From Betaproteobacteria bacterium (GTDB lineage: Bacteria; Pseudomonadota; Gammaproteobacteria; Burkholderiales; Usitatibacteraceae), in assembly GCA_016708825.1 (NCBI GenBank), contig JADJEZ010000009.1, positions 62,001 to 126,000 of the forward strand: a DNA stretch of 64,000 nt, given 5' to 3'. The notes beneath the pieces are model-generated. The model was given only the letters and a program-made list of their open reading frames with translations. It searched no databases and had not been told where the DNA came from. The translations under genes were made by a program, and so were the position numbers. Below, piece by piece: positions 54,661 to 62,202 of this stretch (the first letter of the stretch is position 1; the number at the start of each line of letters is the position of its first letter).

Positions 54661-54834
54661 ATGAGCATCGAGCAACGCTTCGAGATCGAACGCAAGGCGC
54701 ACGAACTTCGCCGGGAAGAGCTGTCGCGGCTCCTGCAGGCTGCGCTTACGGGAATTCGCGGCTGGGGCTCGCGTCGAGGGCATGGCGTTTCAGCACCGCC
54801 AGCGGCACGAGGTCCAGTGCACGCTCGTGCGTAG
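54661..54834 (+). CDS. Short charged protein, possible
   Basis: A 57-residue reading frame, MSIEQRFEIERKAHELRREE at the start. The first 40 residues are helical and basic, like short proteins often seen downstream of LysR genes in proteobacteria; the tail overlaps DUF2237 antisense. AT-rich promoter-like sequence lies in 54540-54660 (weak TTGTAT-17-TAGAGT). Existence is uncertain. Confidence 0.45.
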   Translation: MSIEQRFEIERKAHELRREELSRLLQAALTGIRGWGSRRGHGVSAPPAARGPVHARA

Positions 54835-55135
54835 CCTCCAGCACCACCGGGGGAGCGACACCGGCGACGAGCGCCTCGAGCCAGCGTAGCGCGCACACGC
54901 ACCACCGGTCGCCCGGCTTGAGCCCCCGGAAGCGCATTCCCGCATTCGGCGTGACCAGGTCGTTGCCGCGGGCGAGGCTGAAGGCGAGGAATTCCGGCGT
55001 CATCCGCGCGCACACCACGTGCGTGCCGGCGTCGTCGCCCGCCACCTCGCAGGACCCGTCGCGGAAATAGCCGGTCAGCGGGTCGAAACCGCAGGCTCGC
55101 AGTTCGCCACCAAGAACGTTCAGGCGCTCGGGCAT
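54746..55135 (-). CDS. DUF2237 family protein
   Basis: A 129-residue DUF2237 protein: NVLGGELRACGFDPLTGYFRDGSC, THVVCARMTPEFLAFS, GNDLVTPNAGMRFRGLKPGDRWCVCALRW and the conserved ALDLVPLAVLKRHAL. No activity is known. The ATG at 55135 has GGAGG about 7 bases ahead. It overlaps the end of the small gene at 54661. Confidence 0.9.
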   Translation of the reverse strand: MPERLNVLGGELRACGFDPLTGYFRDGSCEVAGDDAGTHVVCARMTPEFLAFSLARGNDLVTPNAGMRFRGLKPGDRWCVCALRWLEALVAGVAPPVVLEATHERALDLVPLAVLKRHALDASPSREFP

Positions 55136-55226
55136 CTCGTCCCCTCCGGTCGATTCCAGCCGCAATGATAAAATACGCGCCCGACGTATCGTCACCACGA
55201 CGGGCGATTTCACGCCCGCCCCCGCC

Positions 55227-56414
55227 ATGGCCCGCACCCGAAGCAAGTCCGCGCCCCGCCTCACCCGGGACGCCGAACGACTCATCGCCCTGGCCAACGG
55301 CCTGCACACCTCCGGCAGCCTCACCGAGGACCGCTTCTGGGAGACCCAGATCGCCGCACTCCTCGAAAAGCTCCTGGAGCACGGCAATGATGCACCCCTC
55401 GACGCGGCCCTCGACCATCTTTTCCAGACCAATTCGGGCGCCTATGACGTGCTCATAGAGCGCGCGGAAGGCATCTCGGAATCCGTGACGCTCATGCAGG
55501 GCGACCTCGCATGGGAGACGCTCCTCATCGCCGCACCCGTGGTCGCGTGGTCGAAGTACGCCATCGCCTCCGGTCCCATCGCGCGCGATGACGCCCAGTC
55601 CCTGGCCGTCCAGCTGCAGGCGCACGTGCTGGCCGCCGACACGCGGGTCTCGCTCGTGCCGTATCTCTATTCGATCGACCAGCTGCCGCGCCAGTTCTCG
55701 GAGCTTCGCCGCCTGGCGGCGCGCCTGGGGGATGCGGCGGTCTCCGGCGAGATCCCGCGCATCGACTTCGCGCGCATGCCCGAGACGGCGCAGCTCCTCT
55801 CCGATTCGCGCTTCGTGATCGCATCCGCGGCCACGGTGCGCGGCCGGCCGCTCTTCCGCTGGCAGGAGGACGCGAGCGGCCACGCGGGGCGCACGGCGAG
55901 CCTCGAGCAGTGGATCGCGCAGGCGCGCCCGACCATCGCGAAGATGCTGCCGGGGTGCGTCTTCGAGTGCCTCCTGCCGGATTCCTACTACGTGAACTGC
56001 CGCGAGGCCGATCGCCGCGTGCGCCCCTACGCCATCCGCTCGGGCGTGGCGTTCCTCGAGAACACGCTTCAGGTCGAACCCTCCCAATTGCGCGCGGTGA
56101 TCGCCGGTTTCGGCGAGGACCGGGTGGACGAGTACCGCGTCGGATTCACGGTCGACGGGGACAGCCACGTGGCGCACGGCGTCGTGTGGCCCCTGTACGG
56201 GCGCGAGGACGAAAACACCCGCCCCGGCCCCGTCGAGGACCTGGTCGCCGAACTCGGCCAGTGCGGCGTCACGGAAGTCAAGCGCCTTACGGGGACTTTC
56301 GAGCCCGAGTACTGCGACGACTGCGGCGCCCCCCTCTTCGCCAATCCCGACGCCGAGATGGTGCACGCCGAGCTTCCCGAGGAAGCCGACTCGCCGGCGG
56401 CCCACTTCCACTGA
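55227..56414 (+). CDS. DUF2863 family protein
   Basis: A 395-residue DUF2863 protein, a family I know mainly from betaproteobacteria. It has an N-terminal helical region, TASLEQWIAQARPTIAKMLPG in the middle and a Cys-rich end (YCDDCGAP, four Cys-like positions). The domain has no assigned function. The ATG at 55227 fits the family N terminus (MARTRSKSAPRLTRDAERL). Confidence 0.9.
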   Translation: MARTRSKSAPRLTRDAERLIALANGLHTSGSLTEDRFWETQIAALLEKLLEHGNDAPLDAALDHLFQTNSGAYDVLIERAEGISESVTLMQGDLAWETLLIAAPVVAWSKYAIASGPIARDDAQSLAVQLQAHVLAADTRVSLVPYLYSIDQLPRQFSELRRLAARLGDAAVSGEIPRIDFARMPETAQLLSDSRFVIASAATVRGRPLFRWQEDASGHAGRTASLEQWIAQARPTIAKMLPGCVFECLLPDSYYVNCREADRRVRPYAIRSGVAFLENTLQVEPSQLRAVIAGFGEDRVDEYRVGFTVDGDSHVAHGVVWPLYGREDENTRPGPVEDLVAELGQCGVTEVKRLTGTFEPEYCDDCGAPLFANPDAEMVHAELPEEADSPAAHFH

Positions 56415-56454
56415 GCGCGAAGGGGAGGATGCGACTCGTCGCCGGTTCGCCGCC

Positions 56455-57387
56455 ATGGACGCCCTCTCCGAAGTCCTCCGACACGCCGGTCTCTCCGGTG
56501 CCGTTCTCGCCGACGCAACGGCCGGCGGTGCGTGGTGCGTTTCGGTGCCACCGGCAAGCTCGCGCGCCTTTGCGCACGTGGTCCTGGAGGGCGAGTGCAC
56601 GCTGCGGGCGAATGATGACGCGCCGATCGCGCTGCGAGCAGGTGACTTCGCCTTCGTCCCGGGCGGCGAAGCCCACCTCCTCGGCAGCGACCTTGGACTC
56701 GAGCCCGCGCCGTTCGCCACGCTCCTGCGCCCGCCGGTCGCGGGAGAACTCGCCCCGGTCACGCTGGGCGGCTCCGGCCGGCGCACGCGCTGGGTGACGC
56801 TCGCCATCGCCGCCGACCGGCATCTCGCGGAGCCGGTCTTCGGCGCGCTGCCCAGGGTGCTGAAGACCGGCCTTCGCGGCACCGCACCGCTCGCCTGGCT
56901 CTCCGATTCGCTCGGGCTCTCGCTCTCCGGCACGGATGCGCCGCGCCCCGGCGGCACCGCCGCGCTCTCGCGCGTCGCGGAACTGGTGCTGATCGAGGCG
57001 CTGCGCCGCCATGTGGAGGCGATCGCGCCGGGCGGCTCCGGCTGGCTCGCGGGGCTGAACGACCGCTACGTGGGCGGCGCGCTCGCGGTGGTGCACGGCC
57101 GGCCCGGCGAGCACTGGACAGTCGAGCGCCTGGCGCGGCAGGTGGGGCTTTCGCGCTCGGCACTGGCGGAACGGTTTTCCCTCGTGGTGGGCGAGCCCAT
57201 CTTCGGATTCCTTACCCGCGTACGGCTGCAGCTCGCGGCGCACGAACTCCTCTCCACCACCCATGCCATCGAGACGATCGCGCAGGGCGCCGGCTACGAG
57301 GCGGTCAACTCCTTCTCGCGCGCCTTCAAGCGCGTCTTCGGAAAGCCGCCGTCGGTGTGGCGGCGCAAGTTCCGCCGCAAGCGCTAG
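56455..57387 (+). CDS. AraC-family transcriptional regulator
   Basis: A 310-residue AraC regulator: an N-terminal cupin-type effector domain (about 20-120) and a C-terminal double helix-turn-helix (about 210-305; ERLARQVGLSRSALAERF, AIETIAQGAGYEAVNSFSRAFKRVFG). Related proteins control small-molecule oxidoreductases. The ligand is unknown. It converges with the esterase gene, 3 bases between stop codons. Confidence 0.93.
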   Translation: MDALSEVLRHAGLSGAVLADATAGGAWCVSVPPASSRAFAHVVLEGECTLRANDDAPIALRAGDFAFVPGGEAHLLGSDLGLEPAPFATLLRPPVAGELAPVTLGGSGRRTRWVTLAIAADRHLAEPVFGALPRVLKTGLRGTAPLAWLSDSLGLSLSGTDAPRPGGTAALSRVAELVLIEALRRHVEAIAPGGSGWLAGLNDRYVGGALAVVHGRPGEHWTVERLARQVGLSRSALAERFSLVVGEPIFGFLTRVRLQLAAHELLSTTHAIETIAQGAGYEAVNSFSRAFKRVFGKPPSVWRRKFRRKR

Positions 57388-57390
57388 CGC

Positions 57391-58497
57391 CTAGCGCAGC
57401 GCCCGCGTGAGAAAAGGCAGCGACACGTCCATCCGGTAGTCGACGTCGGAGTGGTTGTCGTCGAACTCCTCGTAGGTGTGGCGGATCCGCGCGGCCTGCA
57501 GGCGCTTGGACAGGATCCGCGAGCCGTACTGGATGTGGTACTGGTCGCGCGAGCCGCAGTCGATGTAGATGCCGCGCAGCGAGGCGAGGCTCGCGCGATG
57601 CTTCGCCACGAGGTTCACCGGGTCGTTCGCCTGCCAGCGCTTCCAGCGCTCCTCCAGCCGCTCGCCCGTCTCCAGGTTGAACGGCAGGCGAAAGCCGTTG
57701 GGCGCCCTGCGGTCCGGGTCGTAGGTCGCGGCCATGCACAGGTTCATGAGGGAGTGCCCCTCGGCCATCGAGAGCTTCGGCTTCTTCCACACGGCATCGA
57801 GGAAGGCGCGCACCCGGCCATCGTCCGTGCCGCGGTCCGCGCCTTTCTCCAGCCTGCGCACGTCCACCTTGCCCGGCGCGGATTTCCTCGGGCGGTACTT
57901 CGCCAGCTCGTTCAGGGTATTGGGCCAGTCGTGGTGGTAGACGAAGTCGAAGTAGGCGTCGCCGGAATGGTCGGCCACCGCGCCCCAGGTGTCCGCGTGC
58001 TTCATGCCGTGGACGATCGCGCCGTAGCCGCCGGAGGACTTGCCGAAGCAGCCGCGGTGCTCCCGAGACGCGAGCGTGCGGAACTCGCGGTCCACGAAGG
58101 GCACGATCTCCTTCGTGAGGTAGTCCGCATAGCCGCCGATGGCCGACGAGTTCACGTACTGGTTGCCGCCCAGCGCCGTGAAGCAATCGGGAAAGACGAG
58201 GATGGCCGGGGCCATCTTCCTCTCGTGCACCAGCCGCGCGGCGCGTTCCGGCACGTTCTCGCTGAAGTTCTTCCAGGCCACGTGCGAGAGCCCGGAGCCG
58301 GTGAATCCCACCATGTCCACCAGCACCGGAAATCGACGGCCGCGGCCGCGTGCCGCACCCTCGTCGTACTGCGGGGGCAGCCACACGGCAAGCTTGCGCA
58401 CGTGCGGGTCGCCGAGAGGATTGGACTTGAGTATCTTCGAGACATGCTCCAGCACCACCACGGTGCCGGGCTTCCAGGTCGGGCGCTTGAGGGCCAT
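57391..58497 (-). CDS. Alpha/beta hydrolase esterase (Fes/EstD-like)
   Basis: A 368-residue esterase of the D-type (putative esterase) family: nucleophile GKSSGGYGA, acid CGSRDQYH, and base NHSDVDYR. These cleave simple esters or related bonds; no siderophore genes lie near. The start codon at 58497 gives MALKRPTWKPG. Confidence 0.9.
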   Translation of the reverse strand: MALKRPTWKPGTVVVLEHVSKILKSNPLGDPHVRKLAVWLPPQYDEGAARGRGRRFPVLVDMVGFTGSGLSHVAWKNFSENVPERAARLVHERKMAPAILVFPDCFTALGGNQYVNSSAIGGYADYLTKEIVPFVDREFRTLASREHRGCFGKSSGGYGAIVHGMKHADTWGAVADHSGDAYFDFVYHHDWPNTLNELAKYRPRKSAPGKVDVRRLEKGADRGTDDGRVRAFLDAVWKKPKLSMAEGHSLMNLCMAATYDPDRRAPNGFRLPFNLETGERLEERWKRWQANDPVNLVAKHRASLASLRGIYIDCGSRDQYHIQYGSRILSKRLQAARIRHTYEEFDDNHSDVDYRMDVSLPFLTRALR

Positions 58498-58566
58498 GCG
58501 GTCGCTCCGGGGAATCGGTGCCCGGAGCTTATCCGGAAAGCGGCGCGTGCGGCGCGCAGGCCCGGC

Positions 58567-58899
58567 CTACATCACGCTGCCGAAGTTTCGGTCCACGGCG
58601 AGCCAGGGCACCTTGAGACCCGCGATGCGGCAGCCCTGTGCGACCGGCCCGCCGGGAAAGAGCGTGTAGAGGAAGCGAAGCCCGCCCTTGTGGTGGAACT
58701 TTTCCTCGAGGGCATCGTGGAGCACGCGCGCCTTGAAGCCGGGATCAGACGCGTGGCGCGCGAAGTATTCCTGGAGGGCGCGCACCACTTCCCAGTGGTC
58801 CTCGCCCATCGCGATGCCCTCGTCGCGCGCGAGTCGCTCGGCTTCGCCGGTTTTCCAGCCGTCGGGCGCCCGGGGAAACCGGGAATCGACGCTTTCCAT
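58567..58899 (-). CDS. DsrC/TusE-like protein lacking the terminal Cys
   Basis: A 110-residue DsrC/TusE/DsvC-family protein. It has the family core HWEVVRALQEYFARH and FLYTLFPGGPVAQGCRIAGL with the inner Cys90. DsrC has a second Cys 11 residues later, near the C terminus, in GCV; here that place is Ala101 (PWLAV) and 8 residues follow. So it cannot form the usual trisulfide or persulfide arm and is probably an RspA-like or regulatory member. The ATG at 58899 has GGGAGG ahead. Confidence 0.88.
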   Translation of the reverse strand: MESVDSRFPRAPDGWKTGEAERLARDEGIAMGEDHWEVVRALQEYFARHASDPGFKARVLHDALEEKFHHKGGLRFLYTLFPGGPVAQGCRIAGLKVPWLAVDRNFGSVM

Positions 58900-58950
58900 G
58901 GCGCAGTCCTCCCGTACGAATGTGCACGGCGCCAGCATATTCCCGGACGG

Positions 58951-58985
58951 GGGGAAAGAAGAAGGGGGCGCCGAAGCGCCCCCTT
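58951..58985 (-). terminator. Rho-independent terminator of efp
   Basis: A 10-bp stem AAGGGGGCGC (58962-58971) with GCGCCCCCTT (58976-58985) around a TTCG tetraloop (minus-strand reading), followed by CTTCTTTCCCC. A stable UUCG-type hairpin of this sort ends the earP-efp transcript. Confidence 0.85.
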
Positions 58986-59009
58986 GCCCACCGCCCTGCG
59001 AACGCGCCG

Positions 59010-59570
59010 CTACGCGTTGACGCGACGCTTGTACTCGTTGGTGCGGGTGTCGATCTCGATCTTGTCGCCCGTCGCGCAGAACGCCGGCACCTGCACCACG
59101 TGGCCGTTGGCGAGGCTCGCGGGCTTCAGGACCTTGCCCGAGGTGTCGCCGCGCACGGCGGGCTCGGTGTAGATGATCTCGCGCACGAGCGTGGTCGGGA
59201 TCTCCAGCGAGATCGCGCGGCCGTCGTAGAACGTGGCCTGGCCGGGCATGCCTTCCTCGAGGTAGTTGAGCGCGTCGCCGATGCTCTCCTTCTCGATCTC
59301 GTACTGGTTGAAGTCGCCGTCCATGAACACGTACATGGGGTCGGCGAAGTAGGAGTACGTCACGTCCCGCTTCTCGAGCATGAGGAGCTCGAACTTCTCG
59401 TCGGCCTTGTACACCGTCTCGGTGTTGCTGCCGGTGAGGAGGTTCTTCATTTTCATCTTCATGGTGGCGGAGTTGCGCCCGCCCTTGTTGTACTCCGCGC
59501 GGAGCACGACCATGGGCTCCTTGCCCACCATGAACACATTGCCGCTGCGCAGTTCCTGAGCCGTTTTCAT
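59010..59570 (-). CDS. efp: Elongation factor P
   Basis: A 186-residue EF-P that rescues ribosomes at polyproline stretches. Arg32 in NKGGRNSA is the site that EarP rhamnosylates in this type. The start and end (KTAQELRSGNVF, EYKRRVNA) are complete. It lies 58 bases behind earP and ends in a strong terminator. Confidence 0.98.
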   Translation of the reverse strand: MKTAQELRSGNVFMVGKEPMVVLRAEYNKGGRNSATMKMKMKNLLTGSNTETVYKADEKFELLMLEKRDVTYSYFADPMYVFMDGDFNQYEIEKESIGDALNYLEEGMPGQATFYDGRAISLEIPTTLVREIIYTEPAVRGDTSGKVLKPASLANGHVVQVPAFCATGDKIEIDTRTNEYKRRVNA

Positions 59571-59628
59571 AAGTCCGTCCGTGAATTCTTCCGCCCGCCA
59601 GACCTCGGTGGGATATTGAAAAAGCCTT

Positions 59629-60786
59629 TCATTTTAGCACGTTATCCGCGAAATCCGCCAGTTGCGTAGCGAGATCCGGCTGCGTGGCGAGGCGCGCGGC
59701 CCAGTCCTCGGCGTGGGCGGTCACGGCCGCGAGACCCGCCGCGAAGGCCGGCCAGGCGCGCGCAACGGACTCGCCGCGGTTCCAGCACTCCCACAGCGTG
59801 GTGAGGCTCGCCGCCTGGTCACGGTCCATTCCCGCGGTATAGCGCGCGAGGAAGGCCGCGAGCTTCACCCAGTGGGCGCCGTCCTCGGTCGGGTAGATGT
59901 GCCAGGCGAAGGGCCGGGCCGCCCACTGCGCGCGCACGAAGGAATCCTCGCCGCGCACGAAGTTCAGATCGCAGGCCCAGAGCAGCTCGTCATAGCGGTC
60001 CTGGTCGAGGAAGTCGACGGCCAGCACCTCCACGGCCCCGCGACTGCCGCGGGGTTGCCCACGCAACCACGCGGTCGACGCGGCCCCCGCGGCTCCAGCC
60101 GGCGCGACGACCCACACCGGGCCCGCGCGGCGGACCATCGCCTCGAGCAGCGCCTCGAAGGGAGCACCCGCGTAGCCGAAGAGGCTCACCTTCAAGGCGC
60201 CGTCGGGCGGCAAGGAGCCGGTGAGCGTTCGCCAGAACGCGTCCTGGGCGCCCCGGTCAGCCTGGAATGCGTCGCGCCGAGCCAGGAGATCGCGCTCGCG
60301 GACCAGCCCGCCGGTGCGTGCCGTGAACCCGGGAAAGAAGAAATGCCGAGTGAGGGGTGCGAGGCGCGGGTGCGGCGACGGCAGCCCGTGGCTGCCCTCC
60401 ACCCAGTCCTCCGCGCTCAGGTACTCGAGGTTTATCCAGCGCGGGTGCGGCGACCTCGCCGCCATCGCAGCCACGTAGGGCTCGGGCGTGTCGCAACCGA
60501 AGGTCTCCACCACCACGTCCGCCACGCCGTCGCCCTGCACGAGTCCGGATGCTGCGTGGCTCGCGTCCCAGCGGACGATTTCGACGCCATCGAGCACCTG
60601 CCGGTCGGCCGCCGCGCGCGCATCGGGGCGCAGGCGCGCGAGGATCGTGAGGTCGTCGAGGAGAAGGCGGACGCGCTTTCCGTGCTCGCGGACAAGGCAG
60701 CGGGCCAGGCGCCACGCCACCGCCACGTCGCCGTAGTTGTCGACGACGCGGCAGAAAAGATCCCAGCGTTCCGGAAGTGCGGCCAT
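59629..60786 (-). CDS. earP: EF-P arginine rhamnosyltransferase EarP
   Basis: A 385-residue EarP (DUF2331), a GT-B glycosyltransferase that moves rhamnose from TDP-rhamnose to Arg32 of EF-P. The N-terminal DNYGDVAVAWRL has the two Asp (16 and 20) with the spacing of the catalytic Asp residues in known EarP. The dTDP-rhamnose synthesis genes are not in the window. Next to efp, as in many beta- and gammaproteobacteria. Confidence 0.97.
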   Translation of the reverse strand: MAALPERWDLFCRVVDNYGDVAVAWRLARCLVREHGKRVRLLLDDLTILARLRPDARAAADRQVLDGVEIVRWDASHAASGLVQGDGVADVVVETFGCDTPEPYVAAMAARSPHPRWINLEYLSAEDWVEGSHGLPSPHPRLAPLTRHFFFPGFTARTGGLVRERDLLARRDAFQADRGAQDAFWRTLTGSLPPDGALKVSLFGYAGAPFEALLEAMVRRAGPVWVVAPAGAAGAASTAWLRGQPRGSRGAVEVLAVDFLDQDRYDELLWACDLNFVRGEDSFVRAQWAARPFAWHIYPTEDGAHWVKLAAFLARYTAGMDRDQAASLTTLWECWNRGESVARAWPAFAAGLAAVTAHAEDWAARLATQPDLATQLADFADNVLK

Positions 60787-60810
60787 CCCCGGAATTCTAG
60801 CCCCGGGCGA

Positions 60811-62202
60811 TCACGCCCCCAGCGCGAGGTAGAGATCGACCACGGCGTTGCGACGGTCCCGGTCCGCGCCGATGGCTTCCAGGCGTACGGCGAGCAACTG
60901 CCGCTCGGAGTCGAGCAGCTCCAGGAGGCCCGTCATGCCCGCCTCGTAGCGGAGCTTGGCGAGAGAAAGGGCGCGCTGCAGTGCCACGACCTGCGCACGC
61001 CGCGCAGTGAGCGCCTCGCGCGCCGTCGCCTGGAGGGCGATCGCGTCGCGGACCTCCTTGAACGCCAGCGCAACCCCGCGTTCGTAATCAGCGGCCGCCT
61101 CCCGCGTGCGGGCGTCCGCCAGGTCCACGCCACCGCGGATCTGCCCGCCGCCGTAGATCGGCTGGAGGAGGCCCGCGGCGAGGCTCCAGGTACGCGCCGG
61201 GCCCGAGAAGAGATCCGAGAGCGACTGGCTCTCGCCGCCGAGAAAGCCCGTGAGCGAAATCGAAGGATAGTAGGCGGCACGCGCGACGCCGATGCGCGCG
61301 TTGGCGGCCATCAACCTCGCCTCGGCCTCGCGCAGGTCCGGGCGGCGGCGAAGCAGATCCGAAGGCAGGCCGGCGGGCACTTCCACCGCGTCGCGGGCGG
61401 GCGTCGTGCCGCGCTCGATCGCGGCCTCGAGGATCGCGCGCGGGCTTCGCCCCAGCAGCACGGCAAGCGCACCTTCCTGGCGGGAGCGGTCGCGCGCGAG
61501 CGCGGGCACCACGGCTTCCGCGGCGTGCACCTCGGCCTCGAACTGGCGCAATTCCAGCTCCGAGAGGACCCCGGCATCAAACCGGGCACGCAGGAGTTCG
61601 AGCGCCACGCGCCGGCCCTTGCGCGTGCGCTCCGCGATCTCGAGGCTCTCGTCCAGGGCCTGCAGCGCGAAGTGCGCGCGCGCCACCTCGGCCACGAGGC
61701 TCGCGCGCACGGCGTCCCGCCCGGCGCCGGCGGCGATCAGGTCGGCTCGCGCCGCTTCGCTCGCGCGGCGGTACTTGCCCCAGAAGTCGAACTCCCAGGC
61801 GAGGCGCACCACGGCGCGGTTGGTGTTGGTCTCGATCGCGTCCGGCGGCAGCGGGAAGCTGCCCTTTTCCGACGCGCGGTCCCGGGAGCGCGACACATCC
61901 ACGCCCGCGGAGGGCAATTGGTCGGCCCGCACGATCGCACCCTGCGCCCTCGCCTGCTCTATGCGCGCCGCCGCGGCGGCCAGGTCGCGATTCGCGGCGA
62001 GCGCCTCCGCCACGAGCCTGTCCAGCACAGGGTCGCGGAAAACCTGCCACCACGCTTCCGGCGCCGGGACGTCCGAGGCGGCAACGGCGAAGTCCTTCGG
62101 AAGGTCCATGTCCGGACGCGCGTAGTCGGGCCCGACGGCGCAACCCGAGAGCGCGAGGATCGCCAACGCAACAGGCGCGAGCTTCAGCCGGGGCGCTCTC
62201 AT
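60811..62202 (-). CDS. RND efflux outer-membrane lipoprotein (NodT/OprM family)
   Basis: A 463-residue outer-membrane factor: lipobox LSGC (Cys21), then two TolC-like repeats with PDYARPDMDLP and LRRRPDLREAEARLMAANARIGVARAAYYPSISLTG. It forms the trimeric exit duct of the pump. The ATG overlaps the stop of the RND gene (ATGA). Confidence 0.96.
   Translation of the reverse strand: MRAPRLKLAPVALAILALSGCAVGPDYARPDMDLPKDFAVAASDVPAPEAWWQVFRDPVLDRLVAEALAANRDLAAAAARIEQARAQGAIVRADQLPSAGVDVSRSRDRASEKGSFPLPPDAIETNTNRAVVRLAWEFDFWGKYRRASEAARADLIAAGAGRDAVRASLVAEVARAHFALQALDESLEIAERTRKGRRVALELLRARFDAGVLSELELRQFEAEVHAAEAVVPALARDRSRQEGALAVLLGRSPRAILEAAIERGTTPARDAVEVPAGLPSDLLRRRPDLREAEARLMAANARIGVARAAYYPSISLTGFLGGESQSLSDLFSGPARTWSLAAGLLQPIYGGGQIRGGVDLADARTREAAADYERGVALAFKEVRDAIALQATAREALTARRAQVVALQRALSLAKLRYEAGMTGLLELLDSERQLLAVRLEAIGADRDRRNAVVDLYLALGA

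Noticed and set aside
57380..57400. GCGCTAGCGC palindrome between AraC and esterase stops as a terminator.
   Set aside because: The stem is too short to matter and no T run follows on either strand.
58567..58899. Part of a dissimilatory sulfur-oxidation (dsr) cluster.
   Set aside because: No other dsr or tus genes are in the window, and the terminal Cys is missing.
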